A DNA stretch of 38,692 nucleotides, from assembly GCA_035532115.1 (NCBI GenBank), contig DATKRO010000051.1, positions 1 to 38,692 on the forward strand, read 5' to 3'. Positions within the stretch are counted from its first letter, which is position 1, and each line of letters starts with the position of its first letter. Source of the DNA: Acaudatibacter sp035532115. GTDB taxonomy: Bacteria > Pseudomonadota > Alphaproteobacteria > Caulobacterales > Caulobacteraceae. This document shows positions 7,289 through 17,483 of the stretch, piece by piece. Under the pieces are notes generated by a model that worked only from the letters and a program-made list of their open reading frames with translations, had not been told where the DNA came from and searched no databases. A program made the position numbers and the translations under genes.

Positions 7289-10200
7289 ATGACATCCGCG
7301 TCCGCACTTTCCGGCCAGAAGCGCCTGCTTCTGCAAGGCCTGCTCAGCGGCGACGCCGCCGGCCACCGACGACCGGGCGATAGGGTCGAGCCCCGTCGAT
7401 GGGGCGAGGCCACCCCGCTCTCGGCCGAACAGAGCCAGGTATGGCTCCACGCCTCGATGGCCGCCGATCGGCCGCTCTACAACGAGGCGATCACCATTCA
7501 TCGCAGCGGCTCGTTCCGTCTCGACGTGCTCGAAAGCGCCCTGAACGAGGTGCTTCGCCGCCATGAGATCTGGCGCTCTTCGATCGAGGTGCGCAAGGGG
7601 CGGGCGCAGTGGATCGCCCATCCCGGGCTGCGCCTGAAGCTGCAGCTCGTCGATCTCGGCGGCCTGGCGCGAGGCGTGCAGGACCGCGAAGCTTGCCGCA
7701 TCGCCACGGAGGACGCCCGACGACCTTTCGACCTGGGCCAGGCGCCGCTGCTGCGCGCCAAGGTGGTGCGCCTCGCCCCGGACCGGCACCGGCTCTATCT
7801 GACGCTGCACCACATCATCTTCGACGGCGTCTCCATCTATCGGATTCTGCTGCCGGAACTGGCGGCGATCTATGGCGCCTTCGAACGTGGCGAGGCGACG
7901 CCGCTGGCGCCGCCCAGCCTGCAGTATGGCGATTATGCGTGCTGGCAGGCCGCCAGGGCCGCGGCCGGCGCCGGCTCGCGCCAGTTGCGCTACTGGCGCG
8001 AGAAGCTCGGCGGCGAGCTGCCGGAACTGCGGCTGCCGTCGGACCGCGAGCGGCCGCCAGCGCCCACCTACGGCGGCTCGATGGAGACGTTCGAGCTCAC
8101 GCCGCAGTTCACGGCCGCTCTGAAGGCGTTCAGCGCCCGCGAGGGGGTGACGCTCTACGTGACGCTGCTCGCCGCCTTCAAGGCCATGCTGCACCGCTAC
8201 AGTGGCCAGGACGACATCGTCATCGGCGGCGTCACCGACACGCGTCGCCGCCCCGAACTCGAAAGCGTCATCGGCTACTTCCTCAACAGCGTCGCCCTGC
8301 GCACCCGACCGAGCGGCGCGACGACGTTCCGCGACTATCTCGCCGAGGTCCAGACCACGGTCATCGAAGCGCTCGACGCTAGCGAGGCGCCGTTCGATCG
8401 CGTGGTGCGCGAGGTGCGCCCCAGGCGCGACGGCGCCCGCCATCCGCTCTTCCAGGTGCTGTTCTCGATCGAGCCGCCGGCGCCCGCCTTCTCGGAAGGC
8501 TGGGACCTCACCCAGATGGACGTGATCGTCGGAACGGCGAAGTTCGATCTCTATCTGGAGCTGGACGAGCATCGCGGCCGGCTGATCGGGCGCTTCCTCT
8601 ACAGCACCGATCTCTTCGAGGCCGCGACTATCCGCCGGATGATCGGGCACTGGAAGACGCTGCTGGAGGGCGCGACCCGCGAGCCGCAGACGATGCTGGC
8701 CGCCCTGCCGCTGCTGACCCCCGGCGAGCGGCGCGCCATCCTGACGGACCGCAACGACACCGCCCGGGCCTATCCGGCCACGACGCTGCACGCGTGGATC
8801 GAAGCACAGGCGCGCCGCACGCCCGAGCGTATTGCCGCGGCCTGCGACGGCGAACGCTGGACCTATGGCGATCTGGAGCGGCGCGCCACGGTGCTGGCGG
8901 CGGAGCTGCGGCGCGCCGGGGCGAGGCGAGGGGCGCTGGCCGGCATCGCCATGGAGCGCTCGCTCGACATGGTCGCCGGACTGCTGGCGATCCTGAAGAC
9001 AGGCGCCGCCTATCTGCCGCTGGATCCGGGCCTGCCCCAGGCGCGGCTGGCCCTGATGATCGAGGACGCCCGCCCGGCGGTCGTTCTCGCCGATGCCGCC
9101 GCCGCGGGGCGGCTCGGGGCGACCGGCGTACGGATCGTCGACGCCGCCGCGGCGAGAGCACGGGCCGGGGCGGAACGCGAGACTGTGCCGGTCGAACCGG
9201 CCAGCCCCGACGACCTCGCCTATGTGCTCTACACCTCCGGATCCACCGGCCGGCCCAAAGCGGTGGAGATCCGGCATCGCTCGGTGGTGAATCTGCTCGC
9301 GGCGGTGCAAGGCGAGATAGGCTTTCGCGAGGGCGATACGCTCGTGGCCGTGACCACCCTGTCGTTCGACATCGCGGCCCTCGAGCTCTTCCTGCCGCTC
9401 GTCGCCGGCGCCAGGTTGGTGATCGCGACTCGCCAGGATGGCGCCGATCCTGCCCGTCTCGCCGCCCTCATCGGCCGATCCGGCGCGACTGTCGTGCAGG
9501 CGACCCCGGCGACCTGGCGAGGCCTCGTGGCCCGCGGCTGGACGGGCGATCCGCGCCTGCGGATCCTCTGCGGCGGCGAGGCGCTCCCGCGCGACCTGGC
9601 GGCCTCGCTGCTGCAGCGCAGCGCCGGCGTCTGGAACATGTACGGCCCCACGGAGACCACGATCTGGTCGCTGGCGCACCGGCTGGACGGCTCGGAAGAC
9701 CCGGTTCCCATCGGCCGGCCGCTGGCGAACACGCGCGCCTATATTCTCGACCGCAACGGTGCGCCCGTCCCCGACCTGACGCCCGGCGAACTCTGTATCG
9801 CCGGCGAAGGCTTGGCGCGCGCCTATCTGAACAGCCCCGAACTCACCGCGGCGAAGTTCGCTGCACCGGCCTTGCTCCAGGGCGAGCGTCTCTACCGCAC
9901 CGGCGACCTGGCCAGATACCGCGCCGACGGGGCGATCGAATTCCTCGGGCGGGCCGACAACCAGGTCAAGGTGCGCGGCTTCCGCGTCGCGCTGGAGGAA
10001 GTGGAAGCGGCCATCGCGGCGCACCCGCGCGTGACCGCCGCCGCCGTGCGCGCAAGCCCCGATCCGTCCGGCGAACTCGGGTTGACCGCCTACCTCGCCG
10101 GCGGGGCGCTCACGGAGGCGGATTTCCCGGATCTGCGCCGGTTTCTGGCGCAAACCCTGCCCGCCTACATGGTCCCGACGAACTACATGCTGCTGCCGGC

Positions 10201-11464
10201 CCTGCCTTTGACGGCGAACGGCAAGGTCGATCGCAAGCAGTTGCCGCAGCCGAGCATCGCGGCGTCGCCGCGCGGACGAGCCCCGCAGGACGAGTTCGAG
10301 CGCCAGCTCGCCGATCTGTGGAAGGAGACGCTCGGCATCTCCGACATCGGCGTCGATGACGACTTCTTCGACCTGGGCGGCCACTCGCTGCTCGCCAGCC
10401 TCCTCATGGCCAAGGTGCAGGCGATGTTCAGGCGCGCCCTGCCGCTAGTGGCTCTCTTCGAATCGCCGACCATCGCCAGGCTTGCACGGACGCTGCGCTC
10501 GGCGGAGGAGCCGCGATTCTCGCATCTGGTGGCGCTGCGGGGCGCCGGCGCCGGCCGGCCGCTGTTCATCGTGCACGGCATCTTCGGAAACGTGTTGCAG
10601 CTGCGGGAGCTGGCGGAGCGGCTGGGCTCGGCGCGGCCGGTCTACGGGCTGCAGGCGCGCGGCGCCGACCCGCGGCAGGAGCCGCACCAGACCATCGCCG
10701 AGATGGCCGAGGCCTATATGGCCGCCATACGCGAGGTCCAGCGCGAGGGCCCCTATGCGCTGGCAGGCTATTCGCTGGGCGGTCTCGTCGCCTTCGAGAT
10801 GGCGCGCGCGTTTCGCGCCGGGGGCGAGACGGTGGACGTGCTGGCGCTTCTCGAGACCGATCTGCATGAGCGGTGTCTGGCCTGGCCGCAAAGGCTGGCC
10901 TACCGGCTGGCGCTGCCCGCACGGATCGTCGGCAAACTGCGCGCCCTGGGCGCCGGGTCGGCGCCCGCCTATCTCGCGGGCAAGCTCGTCCGGCTCGGTC
11001 GCCGGCTGCTCCTTCGCCTGGACGCCGGCGAGGATCTGGTCGCTTCCGCGGCCCTGAGCGGACCGATGGCGCAGCGCCAGCGCCATATGTACCAGATCGG
11101 GGTGCGGGAGTTCGGGAAGTTCGAGCCGCGACCCTACGACGGCAAGCTCAGCCTGTTCCGCGTGCGTGGGCCGCGCTTCGACGCCTGCGACTGCGAGCCG
11201 ATCTGGCGCAGGGCCGCCGGTTCGGTCGAGCTCTTCGAGATCGATGGCGTGCACGACAGGATCATGGAGCGGCCGTATGTCGAGACGCTGGCTCGGCAGC
11301 TTAGCAGGTGCATCCGCGCCTGCGAGCCGGCGCCGGGCGCCGGCATCGCCGCGGCCGGGCGCCCGGAGCACAGGAAGGCGGCGGCCCGGCTCGCTCCGGG
11401 AGCAGCCGATGGACCTGCGGGCGTGGCGCTGGCGCGACCGGAGATGCGAGACCAATGCGGCTGA
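7289..11464 (+). CDS. NRPS, C-A-PCP-TE single terminal module (glycine-like code)
   Basis: A 1391-residue enzyme. The condensation domain (about 40-460) has the catalytic H-H-I-I-F-D-G at 174-180. The adenylation domain (about 490-985) shows Y-V-L-Y-T-S-G-S-T-G from 645, N-M-Y-G-P-T-E-T-T, Y-R-T-G-D-L and N-G-K-V-D-R. By hand alignment its code reads D-I-L-Q-L-G-M-I-W-K, very near the published glycine code. The carrier domain has L-G-G-H-S-L-L with S1033. The thioesterase has G-Y-S-L-G-G with nucleophile S1162, a candidate acid D1191 and H1322 in G-V-H-D-R. There is no epimerase or methyltransferase. It should join the leucine-derived unit to glycine and release the product by hydrolysis or cyclisation. 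About 50 extra Ala/Pro/Arg-rich residues follow the thioesterase. The start is 3 bases after the P450 stop, and the end overlaps the PPTase start. Confidence 0.95.
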   Translation: MTSASALSGQKRLLLQGLLSGDAAGHRRPGDRVEPRRWGEATPLSAEQSQVWLHASMAADRPLYNEAITIHRSGSFRLDVLESALNEVLRRHEIWRSSIEVRKGRAQWIAHPGLRLKLQLVDLGGLARGVQDREACRIATEDARRPFDLGQAPLLRAKVVRLAPDRHRLYLTLHHIIFDGVSIYRILLPELAAIYGAFERGEATPLAPPSLQYGDYACWQAARAAAGAGSRQLRYWREKLGGELPELRLPSDRERPPAPTYGGSMETFELTPQFTAALKAFSAREGVTLYVTLLAAFKAMLHRYSGQDDIVIGGVTDTRRRPELESVIGYFLNSVALRTRPSGATTFRDYLAEVQTTVIEALDASEAPFDRVVREVRPRRDGARHPLFQVLFSIEPPAPAFSEGWDLTQMDVIVGTAKFDLYLELDEHRGRLIGRFLYSTDLFEAATIRRMIGHWKTLLEGATREPQTMLAALPLLTPGERRAILTDRNDTARAYPATTLHAWIEAQARRTPERIAAACDGERWTYGDLERRATVLAAELRRAGARRGALAGIAMERSLDMVAGLLAILKTGAAYLPLDPGLPQARLALMIEDARPAVVLADAAAAGRLGATGVRIVDAAAARARAGAERETVPVEPASPDDLAYVLYTSGSTGRPKAVEIRHRSVVNLLAAVQGEIGFREGDTLVAVTTLSFDIAALELFLPLVAGARLVIATRQDGADPARLAALIGRSGATVVQATPATWRGLVARGWTGDPRLRILCGGEALPRDLAASLLQRSAGVWNMYGPTETTIWSLAHRLDGSEDPVPIGRPLANTRAYILDRNGAPVPDLTPGELCIAGEGLARAYLNSPELTAAKFAAPALLQGERLYRTGDLARYRADGAIEFLGRADNQVKVRGFRVALEEVEAAIAAHPRVTAAAVRASPDPSGELGLTAYLAGGALTEADFPDLRRFLAQTLPAYMVPTNYMLLPALPLTANGKVDRKQLPQPSIAASPRGRAPQDEFERQLADLWKETLGISDIGVDDDFFDLGGHSLLASLLMAKVQAMFRRALPLVALFESPTIARLARTLRSAEEPRFSHLVALRGAGAGRPLFIVHGIFGNVLQLRELAERLGSARPVYGLQARGADPRQEPHQTIAEMAEAYMAAIREVQREGPYALAGYSLGGLVAFEMARAFRAGGETVDVLALLETDLHERCLAWPQRLAYRLALPARIVGKLRALGAGSAPAYLAGKLVRLGRRLLLRLDAGEDLVASAALSGPMAQRQRHMYQIGVREFGKFEPRPYDGKLSLFRVRGPRFDACDCEPIWRRAAGSVELFEIDGVHDRIMERPYVETLARQLSRCIRACEPAPGAGIAAAGRPEHRKAAARLAPGAADGPAGVALARPEMRDQCG

Positions 11465-12135
11465 TGCTCGGCGGCGCGGCGGGCGATCGCCCCGCGGCCT
11501 GGGCGCAAGCGCACTGGGCGCTGCTGAGCGTCGGCGTCGCCGAGCGGACCAGGTGCTTCTCCATGCTCGTGCCCGAGGAGCAGAGCCGGGCCGCCCAGTT
11601 CCGCCGCGCGACCGACCAGGAACGTTATGTCGTCCGGCGCGGCAGGCTGCGCGAGCTGCTCGGCGCCCACCTGGACTGTGGGCCGCGACAAGTCGCGCTC
11701 GCGTACAATGGTTTCGGCAAACCCTACGCCGCGGACGCCGCCGATCTCGATTTCAGCATCTCGCATTCCTGCGGGCTCGCCTTCTACGTGATCGCCCGCG
11801 GCGCGCAGGTGGGCTGCGACATCGAGTGGCGGCGGCCGCGCCTTGCGACGAAGGAGGTCGCCGAGCAGTTCTTCTCGAAGCGCGAAGTCGAGCTCCTCGA
11901 GCGGGTTGCTCCGGGCCAGTGGCTCCGGGCCTTCTTCAACTGCTGGACGCGCAAGGAAGCCTTCGTCAAGGCGCTCGGCCTGGGTGTTTCCTATCCCCTG
12001 AAGGCCTTCGACGTCTCTGTCGCCCCCGGCGAACCCGCCGCCCTGCTGCGCGGACCCGGCGGATGGTCGATCCGCTCGTTCGAGCCGCTTGCGGGGCTGC
12101 ACGTGGCGATCGCCGCAAGGCGCCATGAGGGGTGA
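11455..12135 (+). CDS. Sfp-type 4'-phosphopantetheinyl transferase
   Basis: A 226-residue enzyme of the Sfp/Gsp group, the usual length for the family. Visible motifs are G-K-P-Y, then F-S-I-S-H-S (substrate side), the magnesium-binding V-G-C-D-I-E, and W-T-R-K-E-A-F-V-K-A-L-G. Sfp-type enzymes move the phosphopantetheine arm of coenzyme A onto the serine of carrier domains, here most likely S557 of the A-PCP protein and S1033 of the C-A-PCP-TE protein. The ATG at 11455 overlaps the end of the preceding NRPS gene by ten bases; an in-frame ATG at 11464 is an alternative. The overlap means the gene is co-translated with the NRPS, so the cluster carries its own activation enzyme. No further cluster gene follows. 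Confidence 0.93.
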   Translation: MRLMLGGAAGDRPAAWAQAHWALLSVGVAERTRCFSMLVPEEQSRAAQFRRATDQERYVVRRGRLRELLGAHLDCGPRQVALAYNGFGKPYAADAADLDFSISHSCGLAFYVIARGAQVGCDIEWRRPRLATKEVAEQFFSKREVELLERVAPGQWLRAFFNCWTRKEAFVKALGLGVSYPLKAFDVSVAPGEPAALLRGPGGWSIRSFEPLAGLHVAIAARRHEG

Positions 12136-12172
12136 CCAGGCGCTAGAGCGGCAGGGCGCATGGCGCCGAGGC

Positions 12173-12192
12173 GCGGCGGCTTGATCCGCCGC
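12173..12192 (+). terminator. Hairpin after the peptide cluster, possible terminator
   Basis: A perfect seven-base stem, GCGGCGG with CCGCCGC, encloses the loop CTTGAT about 40 bases after the PPTase stop. There is no T-run, so it is not a textbook intrinsic terminator, but it lies at the boundary between the peptide cluster and waaF. Confidence 0.35.
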
Positions 12193-12326
12193 AACGCGCC
12201 GGCGGATTTCAAATTCGGCGTATCGACGTGCCGCCCATGTTCAACAGCATGCGCTATTCGACAATTGCGCCGTCGTCGGTGCGACGCCGGCTTGCACGAG
12301 CAGGGGCAGGAGGGGACTGGAGGAGG

Positions 12327-13349
12327 ATGCGGATCCTGATCGTCGCCCCGAGCTGGCTCGGGGACGCGGTGATGATGGGGAGCCTGTTGGCGCGCCTGAA
12401 GGCGCGCGCGCCGGCGCCGCGGATCGCCGTGCTCGCGCCCCTCGCCCTCGAAGATGTCGTGCGGCGCATGCCCGGCGTGGACGAGGTGATCGAGAACCCG
12501 TTCGCCCACGGCGCGCTCCGGCTCGGCGGGCGCTGGCGGCTCGGGCGGGCGCTGGCCGGGCGCTTCGAGGCGGCGATCGTGCTGCCGCAGTCGTTCAAGT
12601 CGGCCCTCGTCCCCTGGTTCGCCGGCGTTCCGCGGCGGACCGGCTTCATCGGCGAGGCGCGCCATCTGCTGCTGAACGACGCGCGCCCTCTGGACGAGGC
12701 GCGCCTGCCGCGGCTCGTCGATCGCTTCTGCCTGCTGGCCGAGCCGCCCGGCGCGGCGGCGCCCGCGGATGCGCCGGCGCCGAGGCTCGGGGTCAGTGCC
12801 GGGGCCGCCGACGCCGCCAGGACGCGCTTCGGCCTCGTCACCGGCCGCCCGGCCGTGGCGTTCTGCGTCGGCGCCGAATACGGACCGGCCAAGCGCTGGC
12901 CGGCGGTCCACTTCGCCGCGCTCGCCACCATCGCGGCGGCGCATGGAATGGATGTCTGGTTGCTGGGCTCGAAGCGCGACGCCGGCATCGGCGCCGAGGT
13001 CGCGGTGGCCGCGTCCGGCGCGGTGGTCGACCTCGTGGGCCGGACGAGCCTGGGGGACGCCATCGAGCTGCTGTCGGGGGCCGCGGCGGTGGTCAGCAAC
13101 GATTCCGGCCTGATGCATGTGGCCGCCGCGCTCGGTCGCCCGCTGGTGGCGCTCTACGGTTCGTCCTCGCCGGCGTTCACCCCGCCGCTCTCGCCGGCCG
13201 CCGCCATCCTGACCGAGGCGTTGGCGTGCAGCCCGTGCTTCGAACGACGCTGCCCCCTCGGTCATCTGAAGTGCCTGAACGATCTCGCGCCGCAGCGGGT
13301 CTGGCAGGCGCTGCAGGCGCAGCTCGGCCAGACGGTCGCGCTCGCCTGA
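12327..13349 (+). CDS. waaF: ADP-heptose--LPS heptosyltransferase (glycosyltransferase family 9), WaaF-like
   Basis: A 340-residue GT9 glycosyltransferase. The N-terminal Rossmann half opens with M-R-I-L-I-V-A-P-S-W-L-G-D-A-V-M-M, the classic heptosyltransferase start, with V-L-P-Q-S-F-K-S in the acceptor side. The C-terminal half has the nucleotide-sugar motif V-S-N-D-S-G-L-M-H-V-A-A-A-L-G-R-P and A-L-Y-G-S-S-S-P. WaaF-type enzymes add the second heptose to the LPS inner core at the cytoplasmic face of the inner membrane. A cysteine cluster near the end (C-S-P-C-F-E-R-R-C-P-L-G-H-L-K-C-L) is typical of WaaF. The ATG at 12327 follows a strong AGGAGGGG about nine bases upstream; the longer open frame lacks similarity. 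The exact acceptor is uncertain because Caulobacteraceae LPS cores differ from enteric ones. Confidence 0.85.
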   Translation: MRILIVAPSWLGDAVMMGSLLARLKARAPAPRIAVLAPLALEDVVRRMPGVDEVIENPFAHGALRLGGRWRLGRALAGRFEAAIVLPQSFKSALVPWFAGVPRRTGFIGEARHLLLNDARPLDEARLPRLVDRFCLLAEPPGAAAPADAPAPRLGVSAGAADAARTRFGLVTGRPAVAFCVGAEYGPAKRWPAVHFAALATIAAAHGMDVWLLGSKRDAGIGAEVAVAASGAVVDLVGRTSLGDAIELLSGAAAVVSNDSGLMHVAAALGRPLVALYGSSSPAFTPPLSPAAAILTEALACSPCFERRCPLGHLKCLNDLAPQRVWQALQAQLGQTVALA

Positions 13350-13393
13350 GCCGCGCTTGCAGCGGCCGCCCCGCCGCGCCTAAGGGGAGCCGC

Positions 13394-16093
13394 ATGCGCG
13401 CCCACCTGCCTGCCCCCGCCGTCAAGCTCAGGGCCGATGTCCGTCTCTTCGGCGACATCCTTGGCGGGGTGCTGCGCCAGGAGGAGGGCGAGGAGGTGTT
13501 CCAGGCCATCGAGGCGATCCGGCAGGCCTCGGTCGCCTACCACCGCGAGGGCACGGACGAGCGGGCGACCGCCCTCGACGAACTGCTGCGCGCGCTCTCG
13601 CTTCCGGACGCCGTGCGTTTTGCCCACTCCTTCGTCTGCTTCTCCCAGCTCATCAACATCGCCGAGGACCAGGAGGCGCGGCGCAAGCTGCGCGGCGGAC
13701 CCGATCCAGGCGCCTCCCTCGCCGGGGCCGTGGCCAAGCTCGAGGCGATGGGCGTCGGCGTCGAGGCGGTGAGGGACCTGCTGCGGCATGCGCTGGTGAT
13801 GCCGGTGATCACCGCTCATCCGAGCGAGGTCCGCCGCAAGAGCGTCATCGACCGGGTCAACCGCATCTCCGAGTTGTTCGACGTCCACGATCTGGCCGAG
13901 GGCGCGCGGCGCACGGCCCTGGAAGTCGAGCTCGGCCGCGAGATCCTGCTGCTCTGGGCGACGCGGCAGCTTCGGCCGCAGACCCTCGTCGTGGCCGACG
14001 AGATCGACAATGCCGCGTCCTTCTTCGAGCGCACCTTCCTGCGGGAGCTCCCCAGGGTCTATGCGGACCTGGAAACCGCGCTTGGTGGCGATGCGACTGC
14101 CAGCTTCCTGCGCGTCGGCTCGTGGGTCGGAGGCGACCGCGACGGCAACCCGAACGTCACTGCCGAGACGCTGCGCTTGGCGCTGGTCACCCAGTCGCGC
14201 ATCGCCGTCGGCCACTATCTGGCGCAGATTCACCGGCTGGGCGCCGAGCTATCGCTCTCTACCGAAAACGTGGGCGTGACGGCCGAACTCGCCGAACTCG
14301 CCGATCGCTCCGGCGATGCGTCGGCCCAGCGCCGCGACGAGCCCTATCGCCGCGCCCTCACCGGAATCTACGCACGCCTGGCGGCGGCCGCGCCTGGGCT
14401 CGCCGGCGCGGGGCCGGCCAGGGCCGCCGCCTTCGCCGCAGCGCCCTACGCCTCCAGCGAGGAGCTGAGGGTGGATCTCGACATCATCCGCGCCTCGCTC
14501 CTCGCCCATCACGGCGACAGCTTCCGGCGCGGCCGCCTCGCCGACCTCATCCGCGCCGTCGACTGTTTCGGCTTCCATCTGGCCACGGTGGACATGCGGC
14601 AGAACTCCGACGTGCACGAGCGCACCGTGGCCGAACTCCTGAAGCGCGCCGGCGCCTGCGCCGACTACGCGGCGCTGGACGAGGACGCACGGACGCGGCT
14701 GCTGGCGGCCGAGCTTCGGACGCTGCGCCCGCTGGTCTCGCCGCTGGCCGACTATTCGCCCGAGACGCTGGGCGAGCTCGGGGTGCTGCGCACCGCCGCC
14801 GAACTCAGCGCCCGCTACGGGCCGCGCGCCATCGAGACCTATCTGATCTCCAAGACCACCAGCGTCTCGGACCTGCTGGAGGCCTATGTGCTGTTGAAGG
14901 AGGCGGGGCTCTACGTCCCGGGCGATCCGTCCCGCTCGAAGGTACTGGTGGCGCCGCTCTTCGAGACCATCGCCGACCTCGAGGCGGCGCCGGCGACCAT
15001 GCGCGCCTTCCTGGGGTGCGAGCCGCTCAGGCCTCACCTCGCGGCGCGCGGCGTCCAGGAAATCATGATCGGCTATTCGGATTCCAACAAGGACGGCAGC
15101 TACTTGACCTCGATCTGGTCGCTGCACGAGGCCCAGCGCGAGCTGAAGGGCGTGGTCGAGGGCGCCGGTCTGGGGCTGGAGTTCTTCCACGGAAGAGGCG
15201 GCGCCGTCGGCCGGGGCGGCGGCTCCAGCTTCGAGGCGATCATCGCCCAGCCGGCCGGAACGGTGGCCGGCCGCATCCGCATCACCGAGCAGGGCGAGGT
15301 CGTGGCCAACAAATACGCCGATCCGATCATCGGCCGCGAGAACCTCGAGACCATGACCGCCGCGGTGCTGCTCGCCAGCCTCGGGGCTTCGGAGGCCGGG
15401 CCGGGGGGCGGTCGTGGGCGCGAGGTCATGGACCGGCTCTCGGCAGCCTCCATGCGCGCCTATCGCGGCCTCGTCTACGACACCCCCGGGTTCGCGCGGT
15501 TCTTCCGCGAGGCGACGCCGATCCGGGAAATCTCCAACCTCAACATCGGCAGCCGCCCGCCCTCGCGCACCGGCTCGGAACGGATCGAGGACCTGCGCGC
15601 CATCCCCTGGGTGTTCTCCTGGTCGCAGGCGCGCGTCATGCTGCCGGGCTGGTTCGGCTTCGGCTCGGCCGTGGTCTCGTGCGGCTGCGAGCTGGCCGAG
15701 CTCGCCGACCTCGCCGAGGCCTGGCCGTTCTTCGCCGCGGCCCTCGCCAACATGGAGATGGTCATGGCCAAGGCCGACATGCGGGTGGCGCGGCGCTACG
15801 CCGGCCTCGTCGCCGACGCTGACCTGCGCCGCCAGGCGTTCGGCGCCATCGAGATGGAATTCGAGCGCACCTCGGAGAGGCTGCTCGCCATCCGCCGCCA
15901 GGGCGCCCTGCTGGAGCGCGAGCCCGACCTGGCCGCCCACATCCGCTATCGCCGACCCTATCTGGAGGCGCTCAACCACCTGCAGATCGAACTGATCAGC
16001 CGCCACCGCCAGGGCGACGACGATGTTCGGGTGCGCGAGGGCATCCTCCTGACCATGAACGGCGTCGCCACCGGCCTGCGCAACAGCGGCTAG
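13394..16093 (+). CDS. ppc: Phosphoenolpyruvate carboxylase
   Basis: An 899-residue enzyme, the normal length for bacterial PEP carboxylase. Catalytic landmarks are V-I-T-A-H-P-S-E with H142, S-W-V-G-G-D-R-D-G-N-P, the second active-site block G-Y-S-D-S-N-K-D-G-S-Y, and the glycine-rich loop F-F-H-G-R-G-G-A-V-G-R-G-G-G. The C-terminus ends in M-N-G-V-A-T-G-L-R-N-S-G, a conserved tail whose last residues contact the inhibitor site. The enzyme makes oxaloacetate from PEP and bicarbonate and so refills the TCA cycle. The ATG at 13394 has GGGGAG just upstream and begins the conserved region; the open frame reaches back into waaF without similarity. It is convergent with citrate synthase, which uses its product. 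Confidence 0.97.
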   Translation: MRAHLPAPAVKLRADVRLFGDILGGVLRQEEGEEVFQAIEAIRQASVAYHREGTDERATALDELLRALSLPDAVRFAHSFVCFSQLINIAEDQEARRKLRGGPDPGASLAGAVAKLEAMGVGVEAVRDLLRHALVMPVITAHPSEVRRKSVIDRVNRISELFDVHDLAEGARRTALEVELGREILLLWATRQLRPQTLVVADEIDNAASFFERTFLRELPRVYADLETALGGDATASFLRVGSWVGGDRDGNPNVTAETLRLALVTQSRIAVGHYLAQIHRLGAELSLSTENVGVTAELAELADRSGDASAQRRDEPYRRALTGIYARLAAAAPGLAGAGPARAAAFAAAPYASSEELRVDLDIIRASLLAHHGDSFRRGRLADLIRAVDCFGFHLATVDMRQNSDVHERTVAELLKRAGACADYAALDEDARTRLLAAELRTLRPLVSPLADYSPETLGELGVLRTAAELSARYGPRAIETYLISKTTSVSDLLEAYVLLKEAGLYVPGDPSRSKVLVAPLFETIADLEAAPATMRAFLGCEPLRPHLAARGVQEIMIGYSDSNKDGSYLTSIWSLHEAQRELKGVVEGAGLGLEFFHGRGGAVGRGGGSSFEAIIAQPAGTVAGRIRITEQGEVVANKYADPIIGRENLETMTAAVLLASLGASEAGPGGGRGREVMDRLSAASMRAYRGLVYDTPGFARFFREATPIREISNLNIGSRPPSRTGSERIEDLRAIPWVFSWSQARVMLPGWFGFGSAVVSCGCELAELADLAEAWPFFAAALANMEMVMAKADMRVARRYAGLVADADLRRQAFGAIEMEFERTSERLLAIRRQGALLEREPDLAAHIRYRRPYLEALNHLQIELISRHRQGDDDVRVREGILLTMNGVATGLRNSG

Positions 16094-16129
16094 ACCGGAT
16101 GGCTCACGCGCCGGCGGAGCTGGTTCGCG

Positions 16130-17413
<1,284 letters not shown>

Positions 17414-17483
17414 GCTCTTCTATCCCCTTCGCGCCCTCGCGCGCCCCTTGCAAACGCGCGTTCGCCTCACGCCTTATAGCCGC

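Noticed and set aside
6023..10384. A 1453-codon open frame on the minus strand across the NRPS genes
   Set aside because: It has no recognisable domain and mirrors the third-position GC of the NRPS genes; such antisense frames are expected in very GC-rich DNA.
2660..12135. The peptide cluster as a siderophore pathway linked to the TonB operon
   Set aside because: Predicted Leu and Gly units and a P450 give no typical iron ligand, and there is no receptor, exporter or Fur box; being neighbours is not enough.
3930..12200. Integrative island inserted at tRNA-His
   Set aside because: No integrase was seen, and no copy of the tRNA 3' end was found at the far side of the peptide cluster.
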